Source of the DNA: Aphelocoma coerulescens
Lineage: Eukaryota > Chordata > Aves > Passeriformes > Corvidae
Reading direction: 5' to 3'
NCBI RefSeq assembly: GCF_041296385.1
Contig: NC_091017.1
Span: forward strand, 78,235,055 to 78,299,054
DNA length: 64,000 bases
The notes under the pieces are model-generated. The model saw only the letters and a list, made by a program, of their open reading frames with translations. It did no database searches and was not told the origin of the DNA. This document shows positions 11,305 to 23,242 of the stretch, in pieces (position 1 is the first letter of the stretch; the number at the start of each line of letters is the position of its first letter). The position numbers and the translations under genes were made by a program.

Positions 11305-11700
11305 AATCATGGAATGGTTTGGGGTAGAAGGGACGTGGGAATTCACTCAATTCCGTTTCCCATCCCTATCCCACCTCCCACTATCCCAGCTGGATCCAAG
11401 CCCCAGTGTCCAGCCTGGCCTTGGGCACTGCCAGGGATCCCGGGGCAGCCCCAGCTGCTCTGGCAATTCCAGCCCAGCCCCTCCCCACCCTCCCAGCCAG
11501 CAATTCCTTCCCAACATCCCAGCCCAAGCTCCCCTTTCCCACTGGGAAGCCATTCCCTGCCTCCTGGCCCTCCATGCCTTGGCCCCAGTCCCTCTGCAGC
11601 TCTCCTGGAGCCCCTTTAGGCCCTGCAAGGGGCTCCCAGCTCTCCCTGGCTCTTTCCCTTCTCCAGGGGAACATTCCCAGCTCTCCCAGGCTGCCTCCAG
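11305..11700 (-). mobile_element. CR1 3' fragment
   Basis: Minus-strand copy starting at AATCATGGAATGGTTTGGGG. It carries the same GC-rich body as the young copies (CCCAGCCAGCAATTCCTTCC) and is truncated at GGCTGCCTCCAG. Confidence 0.9.
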
Positions 11701-12971
11701 CCCTTGGAGCATCTTCCCTCCTCCACAGCAAACTGAGGAAAAAGTGGGAACAGCTCTTGTGGGATCGGGGGATTGGTACTTCCATCAAATTCCAGCCAGA
11801 TCCACAGCAATTCCTGGATTCTGGAATCTCTTTGAAGGTGACTTTGGATAATTGATTCTTTTCCCTCCTCTCTTCCCTCCCTCCTTCCTTCTTTTCCTCC
11901 TTCCCATTCCTGACTTTGTCTCTCTGCAGGGAAACGTTTCACTTCCAGGATCTCCAGGATTGGGGTTTTTTTGCTGATTTTTCCTCAGCACCATTCCTGA
12001 CTGTTCCACCACAAGCATTGGGATGGTCGGGAGAGGATCCAATGTCATTTTTCCATGGGATTTGTGGGATGTGGGAAGAGTGACGGGATTGGCCCATCCC
12101 AGCCAGGATTAAAATGGGTGGGATGGGATCAGTCCCTAAATTCCTTAAAATCAGCATCTTCCATGACCTCGGAGTCTCCATTCCTTGGGAATGACTGACA
12201 CCCTTATCCATGATTTAGGCCAGAAAATCAGGTTGTCCCAAAAGTCCCAGAAGTCCCAAATTCCCTCTTAGGCCTCCTCTTCCCTCCATAGGACCATATT
12301 CCAAAATTATCCGCAGGGAATTCCAACGCCTCATAAAACAATTGCTTAAATCCCAGAGTTTTTCTCCCTGAGAATTTGTGGGATCCCTGCCTGCCACAGG
12401 ATTTCTCCAGCCCCAAATCCTGGGAGCACAATAAATGATCCATCCATAATTAAAATCCATAAATTAAAGGTCAAAGGAGGAATTTCCGACCTTTGAATCC
12501 ATAAATCCATTAAAAAACGAAAGGGAAAACGCAGCCGGGTTTCAGGGAAAACGAATCCCATCATTTGTGTCACAAATCCCGTTTTCCAAGGAATAACGAC
12601 TTCCAGGGAATGTTTGGTGCCTGGCCTGAGTGTCACCCCCATTCCAGGGACATGGAATTCCAGGGGGTGGACAATGCTTTGTTCCTGCTCCATTTGCTCC
12701 CAGCTGATCCTTTTCCTGTAATTCCCAAATCCCAAATCCCAAATTCCAGGTTATTTTTTGGAGCTATTTCAGGTCCTCTTTCTCCAGCGTTTTGGTTTTT
12801 TTCCCTCCAAGATTTTGTGCCTTCTTTTCCCGTTCTTTTTTCCAGTCCACCTCCTTATCCCGCTTTGGAACTTCCTCGCTGGGATTTCTTCCCCCTTTTA
12901 ATCAGGATCCATAATGAAGGGGTTTCCTTGGAATTCAGGACAAGTAGAGGGAATAAATTCTTCCCTGGGAT
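11701..12971. other. non-coding, nothing recognised
   Basis: A C/T-rich patch at about 11,850-11,910 and short AT-richer stretches near 12,430-12,540. Nothing else identified. Confidence 0.5.
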
Positions 12972-13100
12972 GGAATTCCCAGAGAAGCTGGGGCTGCCCC
13001 TGGATCCCTGGGAGTGTCCAAGGCCAGGCTGGATAAACCTGGGATAGTGGGAGGGAATTGGATCAAGGTCCTTTCCCACCAAACCAGTTGGGAATTCTGG
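12972..13100 (+). mobile_element. CR1 tail fragment
   Basis: Contains CCCAGAGAAGCTGGGGCTGC and GTCCAAGGCCAGGCTGG, with a degenerate end at CCTTTCCCACCAAACC. Confidence 0.85.
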
Positions 13101-13473
13101 GATTCCCTAAGTACAGAGGGACTGAGGGGACAAGGGACTGGAATTTGGGATAAATCCATTCAATGGTGTTTTCCCACAGGGAATGTGACAGCGGAATAAC
13201 TACGGATGGAGAAGAGCTTTGGAATTTTGTGAAGGAATAGGAAATGATGCTCCCTATAAAAGATGGGATTCGGGAATGTTGTCCGGAGATCTCAGCCTCT
13301 CCCTTTCGGTTTGGTGCTGGAAAGAGAATTCCCAGAGATGGATGCTATGGAAAACCTCCCTAAGGAAAATCCTAACGGCACAATTCCCTTTCCAGCTTCA
13401 TTGGGATTCTCCAGCATTTCCCTGGAGATGCTCTGGCTGTGGCAATTCCATGGAGCAGAAACCTGGGAGAGCC
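13101..13473. other. non-coding, nothing recognised
   Basis: Short unique stretch between CR1 fragments. Confidence 0.5.
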
Positions 13474-13560
13474 CATGGAATCGTGGCATGGGTTGGCTTG
13501 GAAGGGACTTCAGGGACAATATAATTCCAAGCCCTCCATGGACAGGGACACTTCTCCCGT
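13474..13560 (-). mobile_element. CR1 tail, short
   Basis: Minus-strand 3' end: GGAATCGTGGCATGGGTTGG, then CATGGACAGGGACACTTCTC. Confidence 0.75.
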
Positions 13561-15333
13561 GGGAACAAACCTTTCCAAGTGTCTTTATCCCATCCTGATG
13601 AATCCAGGGAAAACCAGGCTTTGGGAAATCCCTTTGGAGAGATTCCCTGCTCCAGGAGTTTTCTTTGGAAAACCCTAGGGAAGAGGGAGGCTGATCCAAG
13701 TCTGGCACCTCCGGGAGGGAATGTTTTCCATCTGGCTCCAGAGTGGGACCTTGCCAGGCTCCAGTAGCCTTGGATCATCCGGATGGGAATTCATCCAGAG
13801 CATCCAAAGCCTGCAGCTTGACAGGGTCAAAGCATCTGCTCGGAATGAGCTGCATGGATAAAACCTGGGAAAAAAATGGGAAAAGAAGGAATAGGGAATA
13901 AAAAATAAGAGACATTCCTTAAATTTTCCAAAATTCCCAATTCCCTGTGATCTCCAAAGAAAAAAATGGGATTTTCAGCTCGTTTCAGTCCCAAATTTTG
14001 ATGTCCAAGAGGCCCCATGTCCCTCTGAGCCCATCCCAAATTCCATCCACCCTTTTCCTGTGGGTTATTCCCAGCCTTGGAGCCAAAGAATCCAATATCC
14101 CTCAGCAGCTGCTGCATGGAATTGGCTCCTTGGCAAAACTCCGAGCCAAGGGATTTTTGGGAACGCCGGAACTTCCGTCACCACTCTCCGGAAGAGGATA
14201 CGAGGTGAGTGTTGTTCCTGGGAACAGCCCAAAGGACCTGGAAACCCTTTGGAATGTCATGGGATTGGGGGATTCTCTTCCCTGTCATCCCAGTGGCAAT
14301 GGGATGTGGCATTCCCACCTCTGACTAATCCCTGTTTTTCCTTTGGCCACACTTGAGGTTTTTGCCGGGATTTGGGATCCAAGCTCCATCCTGAAACTCC
14401 TCTCCAAGGCACAAATCCAATGTTTTTGTGTAATCCAAGGATGGCAGCATTTATCCAGCCAGGATTCCCACTGGGAATGCTGCTCTCCATAAGAAGGCTC
14501 CAGATTCATCCCTGAATGGAGAAAATCCAGGGAAGCACCACAAGGCCAGAATTCCTGCTGGAACCACTGTAAGGCTGGAGTGGCTTCCAGGAATTTCTCA
14601 CCCATTTAAGGAGGGAATGGAGGGAGGGAAGCAGGAAAAAGGAATCTTCCCTCTATCCCGGCGTTTCCTAATATGGATCCCAATTGCCCTCCCAGCCCCT
14701 ATTCCCACCAGGAATCCTCCCCGCCTTTCCCTGCCAGGGATTCTTCCGATCTTTGCCGTTCCCGAAATCACAACCAGATGGGCCTGGAGGAGCTCTGACT
14801 CAGTCTCCGACATCACCATCCCAAAAATCCAGCTTCCAGCAGGAATTCTCTCCCCCCTGGGGACCTCATCCCGCATCCATAAGGAGGTGACTCAGTGCCT
14901 GATGATCCATAGGCTGAGCCAAGCACGGATCCAGGCGGGATGAGGCCAGAGGGCATCCAGAAGTCTTTTTTAATGGAAATTTATCCATTTTTCTCTGAAA
15001 TCCATATTCTTGGAAAAGCGGGAGTGTTCCCTGGGAGCAGCCGGATTCGTCATCCCAATGGTTTGTTCCCACATTTCCATAAATTATTTATTATTTTAGA
15101 TTCTCTTTTCATTTTCTTTTCCTTGTTCTTAACAATCTCTCCTCGGATGCATTTTACATGAAATAAAACTTGGGAAAATTTTTCCTGCTTCTAAAAACCA
15201 GGGATGAAACTCCGGCTCCTCAACCTTGACCTCAGCGCAGGGAACACATTCCAGATCCGGAGCTTTTCCCAGCAAAGCCCTGACTTATTCCTAGAAATCT
15301 GATGATCCAAGTGCACAGCCTGAAATCAGATAT
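13561..15333. other. non-coding with one exon candidate
   Basis: Holds the candidate exon at 14,075-14,204 and a lower-GC stretch at about 15,060-15,190 that could be conserved. No CR1. Confidence 0.4.
14075..14204 (+). other. candidate exon, unidentified protein
   Basis: A pyrimidine-rich tract ending in GGGTTATTCCCAG is followed by 130 nt that stay open in one frame for 43 codons. The peptide starts LGAKESNIPQQLLHGIGS and ends ELPSPLSGRGYE. It finishes at ATACGAG|GTGAGT, a strong donor. The segment has several CpGs and lacks the GGAATTCC words of its surroundings. I cannot assign a family. The exon would start one base before a codon boundary and end in phase 0. Chance occurrence remains quite possible. 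Confidence 0.25.
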
Positions 15334-15385
15334 CCATGGAATGATGGGATTGGTTAGGTTGGAAAAGACCCTAAAAATCATGGAG
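15334..15385 (-). mobile_element. CR1 tail interrupted by satellite
   Basis: Minus-strand CR1 3' end (CCATGGAATGATGGGATTGG, then TTGGAAAAGACCC) that runs straight into the TTCCC array. Confidence 0.75.
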
Positions 15386-15690
15386 TTCCCTTCCCTTCCC
15401 TTCCCTTCCCTTCCCTTCCCTTCCCTTCCCTTCCCTTCCCTTCCCTTCCCTTCCCTTCCCTTCCCTTCCCTTCCCTTCCCTTCCCTTCCCTTCCCTTCCC
15501 TTCCCTTCCCTTCCCTTCCCTTCCCTTCCCTTCCCTTCCCTTCCCTTCCCTTCCCTTCCCTTCCCTTCCCTTCCCTTCCCTTCCCTTCCCTTCCCTTCCC
15601 TTCCCTTCCCTTCCCTTCCCTTCCCTTCCCTTCCCTTCCCTTCCCTTCCCTTCCCTTCCCTTCCCTTCCCTTCCCTTCCCTTCCCTTCCC
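15386..15690 (+). repeat. (TTCCC)61 perfect pentanucleotide satellite
   Basis: 305 bp of uninterrupted TTCCC, 61 copies by counting the lines. No substitution is visible inside the array. It begins within a CR1 tail and ends in TTCTCATTCC. Confidence 0.98.
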
Positions 15691-16831
15691 TTCTCATTCC
15701 ATCCCGGAGCCACTCCACATTCCCAGAGCAGCACAAGCATCCAGGATTTTCTGGGATATGCATCCCAGATCAGGGATGGAGAGAACCAAGACAGACACAG
15801 AGGAAGGAAAACAATTCCCAGAGGGAATTCGGGGCTCAGGATGGAGCAGGCAGGGATGAGGTGTTTTCCTTTAAACAGGAAAATCCAGGGTTAAACCCGG
15901 ATTTCTCCGAGAGCAGCCGAGGGTCTCCGCTGATCCCTGCCTTTGGAGTGTGGCTGCTGCTCCCTCAGGGTATTCCCACAAACATTTCCATCCAGGGAAA
16001 CAGCTCCGAGCTGGAGCTGTTTGCTCAGAGCTGTTCCCTGGTTTAGGGAGCAATTGGGCTCCTGGGATCTCCCTGCCCTGTCCGACCCCAAATCCCTGGG
16101 AATGTGTCCCACCTCCCATTCCAGGGATGCCTCGCAGACTTTTCCACACCGTTCCAAGGGCACTGGGAATGCTGGGCTGGCCCCTGGGGTATCCTGGTGG
16201 TCGGAATGATTCCGGAAGGTACGGACCGTGTCCGTGTGCCAGGGAATGGTGGTGTGGGAAGCTCTGTGTGGAATGTTTGTGTTGGGACAGGCTGGACTTC
16301 AGCATCCCAAATTCCAGAGGGACATTCCAGGAGCAGCCTCAGGCAGCGCTTCCCAACCACAGCCGGAGCTCAGAGTGGAATCCATGGCCTGATCCAAGCT
16401 GACTGAGCTTGGCATTAGGGAAACTTCCCAATGGGAAGCCCTGAGGGATTTTCCTTTCCGGGATGTACCGGGAGAGCCCACGGATAGCTGGGAATATTCC
16501 ATGTGTGTGAGCAGTGCTGTAACCACGCCCACGATGGGCTTTCCAAGGAAACTCCGTCCCCTTGGGCTCCCAGCCTTTTCTCCATGAGATTCCCTCGGAT
16601 GTCACAGCCAAAGGATTTTCTAGACACTGGAGTTCAAGGAAAATCCCACTGGAAAACGGGAATTTTGCATTCCCAGAGCGCCTCCCTGGTCTGACCCTTT
16701 GTCCTAGGAACTGCCCAAACCTGGCTAGGATTGGCTCATCCCACCCTCTCCACATCTTATCTAGCAGGAATTCCCTGTAGGAACGGAGTTGCGAGGCAGC
16801 TGCCATGAGGGAGAGTCGCTCCTTGGGAAAC
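15691..16831. other. non-coding, nothing recognised
   Basis: GC-rich anonymous sequence without a supported gene or repeat. Confidence 0.5.
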
Positions 16832-17103
16832 TCATGGAATCATGGAATGAGAAGGGGCCTTAAAGCTGATCCCATTCCCACCCCATCCATGGGCAGGGAC
16901 ACCTCCCACTGTCCCAGCTGGATCCAAGCCCCAATGTCCAGCCTGGCCTTGGGCACTGCCAGGGATCCAGGGGCAGCCCCAGCTGCTCTGGCAATTCCAG
17001 CCCAGCCCCTCCCCACCCTCCCAGCCAGCAATTCCTTCCCAACATCCCAGCCCAAGCTCCCCTTTCCCACTGGGAAGCCATTCCCTGCCTCCTGGACCTC
17101 CAG
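16832..17103 (-). mobile_element. CR1 3' fragment
   Basis: Starts TCATGGAATCATGGAATG and carries the standard young body up to CTGCCTCCTGGACCTCCAG. Confidence 0.9.
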
Positions 17104-18516
17104 TCTTTTTCCTGCTTCCTCTCCAGTTCCCACCCTTTGGCCTCTTCCCACTGTTTTTATGGACAGCCCAAGGACACAGGGAATTCCTGAATGTGTTCAG
17201 GAGCACTCCATGGATGAACATCCATGTCCTGGTTTTCCGGGAATTCCAGCAGAAGCTGGTGGCGAGCCAAGGGTTTGAATTGTTTCGCTTTTCCCTTGGA
17301 TCCGGTGGATCCCCTGGATTAAGTCTTGAGGAAGGATAATTCCAGGAGGAGGAATTGGTTTTGTGGAATTTCTGCTCCCTACGGCTCGGGAATTGCTGGA
17401 CACTGGAAAATATTCCCAGTCTGATTTTCCCAGCTGGGATAAATGGTCTGGATCTGCCATTTTTCCCAACCTAAACCTCCCACATTCCCGAGATTTATCC
17501 CTTGCATGAAAAATCCTTAAATTCATCACCCCACTCCTTAAATCCTGGGAAAAGGAATTTATATGTTACTTCCATAAAGCTGCTTTTGATTTTCCACCAC
17601 TGGAATTCAGCCAAAATATCAGGATTTGAATCCAAACTTCTCCAAAATCCCAGATTTTGGAGATTATTTCTTATCTTTTTTCCAAGGGCGGCTCTTGAAG
17701 GGACAATGGGATCATCCAGCAGTCACTTCCCTCTTTTCTCTAGGATTCAATCCATGGATTCTTTCTTTGGCAGAGAGGTGTGATCCAAGCTGGGCAGAGG
17801 GGGCTGCTCCAAAGCCAAGATCCAGTCGGGAGTGCTGGATCCAAACAAAACCCTTCTCCTGCTTTTCGGACCATCCAAATCCATCCATCCCGAGCTTTCC
17901 AGCACTTTTACTTTGGAAACCTTCCCACACAGAACGGGAATTGCCAATTCCGATATCCAGACTCCAGCTCTGACATCCATCAATGATTCCCTGTCCCGAG
18001 TCCCTTTTGTGGGGTTCTCACAGAGCCAAAACTTTCCAGGAATCTGGGATTGTTGAGGGTTTATCCTGAGTTTTGTCTGCATCCCTTGGAATTCATCCCA
18101 GCTCCTGGAAACCCAGGAGAGCCTCAACAACTTCTGGCTGCTCCAACTGGCTCCAGCTGGAAGTGAGGGAGTTGGAAGCACTGGGAAGATTTGAAGGCCC
18201 TCAGATCCAAGAGGATTTGACTCCTGGTTTTCACATGGATTTTCCTCGGAGTGCTGTATTCCAAGAGTATTGGGATCCAAGCCGGATCGAACAGGAGAAG
18301 GTCAATGCCACTCTTGTGCTGAGTGTTTGGAGCGGAGGTATCCAGAGAGGAAATGAATCCAACATGAGCTCAGATTTGGTGGATATCCACGAAGGAAAAG
18401 GGAGAGCGGGAATTGCAGCGGTGTGGGCAAGGAAAGGCCTTTTTAGTGGGATTTGTTATCCTGAAAAAGAGGGAAAAAATGGAATAAAATTTTCAAATCA
18501 AAATGTGGGGACTCTG
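17104..18516. other. non-coding, open frame without support
   Basis: A plus-strand frame is open from 18,073 into the following CR1. Its unique part (about 150 codons) is not recognisable and no promoter, acceptor or donor supports it. Confidence 0.4.
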
Positions 18517-18636
18517 CAAGGCCAGGTGGGATTGGAATTGGGACAACCTGGGAGAGTGGGAGGTGTCCCTAAACATGGATGGGATGGAATGGGATGGGAT
18601 TTAAGGTTCTCTCCAAGCCAAAACATTCCAGGATTC
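18517..18636 (+). mobile_element. CR1 tail, first unit of a composite
   Basis: CR1 3' end with the variant CCCTAAACATGGATGGG. It runs to AAACATTCCAGGATTCTGG, where a second CR1 body begins without a gap. Confidence 0.85.
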
Positions 18637-19056
18637 TGGAGCCCCTCTGCTGTGGAGGCAGGCTGGGAGAGCTGGGAATGTTGCCCTGGAGAAGGGAAGG
18701 AGCCAGGGAGAGCTGGGAGCCCCTTGCAGGGCCTAAAGGGGCTCCAGGAGAGCTGCAGAGGGAGTGGGGCCAAGGGCTGGAGGGCCAGGAGGCAGGGAAT
18801 GGCTTCCCAGTGGGAAAGGGGAGCTTGGGCTGGGATGTTGGGAAGGAATTGCTGGCTGGGAGGGTGGGGAGGGGCTGGGCTGGAATTGCCAGAGCAGCTG
18901 GGGCTGCCCCGGGATCCCTGGCAGTGCCCAAGGGCAGGCTGGACACGGGCTTGGATCCACCTGGGACAGTGGGAGGTGTCCCTGCCTGTGGAAGGGGGTG
19001 GGAATGGGATGGGATTTAAGGTCCCTTCCATCTCAAACCATTCCCTGATTCCATGA
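18637..19056 (+). mobile_element. CR1 3' fragment, second unit of a composite
   Basis: Body from GAGCCCCTCTGCTGTGGAGG to the tail TTCCCTGATTCCATGA. It is followed at once by the tandem triplication at 19,047. Confidence 0.92.
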
Positions 19057-19268
19057 TCTCCCCTTTAGAGAGCTGTCCTTTGGAAAGGACGAATAAACCT
19101 GGAATATCCCTCCCAGCTCCGGATATTCTATGATTCCATGATCAGAGAGCTGTCATTTGAAAGGGACGGATAAACCCGGAATAAACCCTCCCAAGTTGGG
19201 ATTTTCTGTGATTCCACAACTCCCCTTTAGAGCTGTCCTTGAAAAGGACGGATAAACCTGGAATCCAG
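19047..19268 (+). repeat. tandem triplication seeded at a CR1 tail
   Basis: Three head-to-tail copies starting at 19,047, 19,132 and 19,210, about 85, 78 and 59 (partial) bp long. Each starts with the CR1-type GATTCCA end and contains GAGCTGTC, AAAGGACG-type and ATAAACCTGGAAT motifs. Confidence 0.88.
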
Positions 19269-20580
19269 GAGAACTTGCTTGGACAACTCTCCCTAAACCT
19301 CCAAAATCCAGAGGCAGAAGGAGCCCTTTATTCCATCCAGCCCGGAGCCGACTCCTCATTAGTGGAATGAGGTCATTCCTGGAGGATTGGGATCGGATCC
19401 CTCCAAAAAGGGCCTTTTGAAGCTTTCCCTCTTCCAAGGGAAACGTGGGACCTCTGTCTCCTTTTCCTGGAGGATTGGAGAACTCCAATCCAGCCGGGAG
19501 TTGGCTCTGGGCCCCGGCATTACTCAGGAAATCTGGCAGGAGGGAAAACCAGTGAACATTCCAAAAAAAAAGACAGAATTCCTGGTGTTACAACGAGTCC
19601 ATTCAGTCAGAAAATCCCAGGCCATTATCCCGTGCCAAGAACATCCAAACCAGGTAAATCCACGGCTTTGTTTTCCAGGCACTCTGGATTGTGCGGGAAT
19701 TTAATAGGGATGGGTTTGGAGCCGCCAGCACGGAGCTGAGCTTCCCTCCCTCATCCTGGAACATCTGGGATCTGGGAAAACACTGGGATTGGGGCAGGTA
19801 GGGAGAGGAAGAACAATAGGATTACCTGGATTGGGAGCTTTACCACCCCGCATGCCAAGGATTTATCCTTTGGTTTTTCCAAAAGGAAGAGATCAAATGC
19901 TTCGCTGTCTTAGGGATTATGGATGGAAGGGAGAGTGGTGAAGGATTTTTGGGAATGGGGGAATTTTCCCTGGAGCAGGGGGCGGAATTTGAAGGGAAAA
20001 AAGGAAAGAATGGGATATGGCTGATGGTGAAGCCGGAGATGTTTGCTCCGATGTTTTTCTTGGATCAGGAGCAAAAGCAGCACTTGCACATCCCAAAATT
20101 CTCAAGGATGGGTCAGCAAAGCTCTGGAAAATCCCAGAGGGAAAAGCAAGACTTTGTCCATGACCGTGAATCCAATTTATCCCAAATTTCCTGGATGTCA
20201 AGGGAAAATCACAGGGAATAAGGCGGGGAATGGCAAATGGCAGCCAAGCACCGCTGGTTTTTAGGATGGAGGTGTTTGGATTTGTGGGATACAGCAGGTC
20301 GGGATGGTTGATATGTGGAGGGGGGAGTTGTTCTGGGATTGGGAATTCCCAGGGATAATTCAGACAAGAAGGAATCTCAGGAGGTGTCGGGTCCAGGTCC
20401 TTCTCCAAGACCGGATTGCTCAGGGATTTATCCAGCCCGACCTGGAAAACTTCCAAGGACAGGGACTGTGCGGCACCTCTGGGAATTTCTGGCACATCCA
20501 GGATCCCAAATAATTTCCATTTTGGTGGGGAATTCCACATGGAACTCACATTGCCTGTATTAGAACTTCCTTAACTTCTG
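19269..20580. other. non-coding, nothing firm
   Basis: A patch at about 20,395-20,500 (CCTGGAAAACTTCCAAGGAC) may be a very old minus-strand CR1 relic. Nothing else recognised. Confidence 0.4.
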
Positions 20581-20698
20581 GATGGCCTGGAGCAGCCTGG
20601 GATAGCGGGAATTGTCCCCGCCCATGACAGGGAGTTGGAACTGGATGATCCTTAAGGTCCATTCCAACCCCGTAGCATTCCATGATTCCTTGGTTCTG
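20581..20698 (+). mobile_element. CR1 tail
   Basis: GGAGCAGCCTGGGATAGCGG, then CTGGATGATCCTTAAGGTCC, ending at GCATTCCATGATTCC. A GGGAT array follows about 15 bp later. Confidence 0.88.
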
Positions 20699-20712
20699 CT
20701 GCCCATGGAGAG

Positions 20713-20781
20713 ATGGGATGGGATGGGATGGGATGGGATGGGATGGGATGGGATGGGATGGGATGGGATGGGATGGGATGG
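20713..20781 (+). repeat. (GGGAT)n microsatellite
   Basis: About 14 copies of GGGAT, then degenerate GGTTCAGGAATGGGATG units. It lies just 3' of a CR1 tail. Confidence 0.95.
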
Positions 20782-21913
20782 TTCAGGAATGGGATGTGAT
20801 GGTTCAGGACTGGGATTGACCCTCCCCAAATATTTCCTGGGAACCTGGGAGAGTCCTCCCATCATCAGTCCCAAAAATCCCGAGCAAATTCCCATTTCCG
20901 CCGGCGTGGGAGGAGCATGGGGCTTCTGCATCCTGCAAAATTCCATCGGCATCATTCCCTGTTCCTCACCTCATCTGGCCACTTCCAGCTGATGGGATTT
21001 TATTCCTGAAACAGCCCTGGAGCTGGGATAAGTAATGTCCTCTTGGGAAAATGGGGATGGAGCTCAGCAGTGCCTTGGGAATGCTCAAATGTGGGATAAT
21101 GGGATACAACATTGGGACATCTGTTCCTGTCTGGTGGCATCCAACAGGCCGAGGAAGAAGAGGATGAGTGGAAGGATCGGGGATTTGGATTGGGACTGGG
21201 ATTGGGATAGGAAGAGCCCAGATTTATGGAGCTTTCCATAGCTGACCTGCCCTTGGAATGGGACGTTTGCTCCATCTTGATCCCACAAATCTCTTCTTCC
21301 TCATCTCGCGGGGCTCTGACTCCCACTGGGAGCTTTGGGCTGCCCCACTGGGATCTTCCAAACTTTCCAAAATCCGCAAAAATTCACCCATTCCCAGCCC
21401 CATCCCATATTTAGTCTAATCCAGCAGTAAGGACTGATTTCCTTGTGGAGCAGGATTTGGGATGGAGGGATTGCTCCTCCAGGGTGGCTGGGATTGTTCC
21501 CATTCCTGCAAGACTCGGCTTTAGGCTGAGCCTTTCCTAAACTGGGCTTTAACAGGACAGAGAAGCTCTCCCACCTTAATCCCCAGCTCAAATATCCCTC
21601 TGTCTCGAGCTGTGGCATTCCTGGGAATTCTTAATCCATCAAATAATCCCTATGGCTGTAGTTAGTGGCAATCCAATCTGGGATTTGGGATCATTGCACA
21701 AATGGATTTTCCCTGGTTTTCCCATGGTTGTGTTTGCTGGGCAGAGAAGGGAATGGGGATATTCCAGCATCTCCTTCTTTCCCTGTGTCCAGCTCTGGGG
21801 CTGGAAAGGCCGGAGCTCTCTTGGATTCTGCCTGAATTTTTGGCTTTTAGATTTTTCTTTGCCTGGTTTTCTGTGGGATCACGTTAAAAAAAACCCCAAC
21901 AACGCAGACATGG
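20782..21913. other. non-coding, nothing recognised
   Basis: A short GGATTGGGACTGGGATTGGG simple patch at about 21,180-21,210. No gene or larger repeat seen. Confidence 0.5.
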
Positions 21914-22472
21914 CATCATGGAATGGTTGGGGTGGGAAGGGACCTTAGGGATTACCCCATCCAACCCCTTCCGTGGGCAGGGACACCTCCCACTATCCCA
22001 GGTGGATCCAAGCCCCAGTGTCCAGCCTGGCCTTGGACATTCCCAGGGATCCAGGGGCAGCCCCAGCTGCTCTGGCAATTCCAGCCCAGCCCCTCCCCAC
22101 CCTCCCAGCCAGCAATTCCTTCCCAACATCCCAGCCCAAGCTCCCCTTTCCCACTGGGAAGCCATTCCCTGCCTCCTGGCCCTCCAGCCCTTGGCCCCAG
22201 TCCCTCTGCAGCTCTCCTGGAGCCCCTTTAGGCCCTGCAAGGGGCTCCCAGCTCTCCCTGGCTCCTTCCCTTCTCCAGGGGAACATTCCCAGCTCTCCCA
22301 GGCTGATCCAGAGCAGAGGGGCTCCAGCCCTGCAGCAGCTCCGGGGCCTCCTCTGGGCTCTCTCCAGCAGCTCCACGTCCTTCTGCTGTTGGCCCCAGGG
22401 CTGGGGCAGCTCTGCAGGTGGGCTCTCACCTGAGGGGGCCCAGGGACAGAATTCCCACCTTTCCTGCTGCCC
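21914..22472 (-). mobile_element. CR1 3' fragment, long
   Basis: Minus-strand copy from CATCATGGAATGGTTGGGG through the full young body and the upstream section CAGCTCCACGTCCTTCTGC to GAATTCCCACCTTTCCTGC. It is among the longer copies here. A G/C-rich open frame runs through it and continues past 22,700, but it reads antisense to CR1 and is not a gene. Confidence 0.93.
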
Positions 22473-23242
22473 AAGCTGCTTTGGGGCAATCCCAGTGGGA
22501 ATTGAAATCGGTGGGAAGGCTCAGAAGTTCCTCAGTGGGCAGAGGGAGAAGGTTTGGCAGGGGAGCCATGAGCTCACAAAACCCTTTTGTTGGGAACGAT
22601 CCCGGGACAGCCAACGGCTCCCACCCAATCCCTGGGAAAAGCCACGAGGAGAAGATGCATTAGGACTGAATTATTTTCCTGTCAAAACCTCCCGTTCCTC
22701 CAGGTGTGACCATTCCCCCTTCCCAGAAATCCTGACGGATGGGAAGCCTCTCCCCGGCCAGTCCGATGCTCTTGGAATATAAATATCCCTGGAAAAGAGA
22801 CAGCCTGAATGTCAACGAGTGGAAATGACCTTTCCCTGCTGAGGCTCCGGGTATCCACTCAAATTTCTGGATCCAAGAACAAATCTAAAGCCTTGTCCTG
22901 CCGCAGGAAGGTGAATCCAAAGAAGTGTCCAAACTTTGGTGGTGGCACTGAGTCCTGGCTGCAGCTTCCAGCCTGGATTTGCTCCGTGAGACTTGAAGGC
23001 ACCAGGATTCTGTGTTTGGGTAAGGAAAAAGCCACGGAGCAAAGGGGACTTTGTTTTATCCGTGTTGTTTTTATGGAAAGGGAAGGGAAAAACAGATTAG
23101 GGTCGGAAATGAGGGAAGTGGTTATTTCTGGAAGCAGCTCTGTGCCGAGTGTTCCCTCTCCGGGACGGAAGCGGTGTTTTCCCTGCAGGGCTTGGAAAGG
23201 AGAAGGGAAAGGGGGGAAAAGGTGCTCTCCCAAGGGATTTTC
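22473..23242. other. non-coding, nothing recognised
   Basis: No repeat or supported exon. Confidence 0.5.

Noticed and set aside
15302..15859. Frame encoding long Pro-Phe/Leu-Ser repeats
   Set aside because: It is a translation of the TTCCC array, open because the unit contains no stop in any frame.
18073..19056. 327-codon plus-strand open frame
   Set aside because: The second half is CR1. The first 150 codons are unrecognisable and have no splice, promoter or start context.
21973..22782. 269-codon plus-strand open frame
   Set aside because: Mostly antisense CR1, whose C-rich frames lack stop codons.
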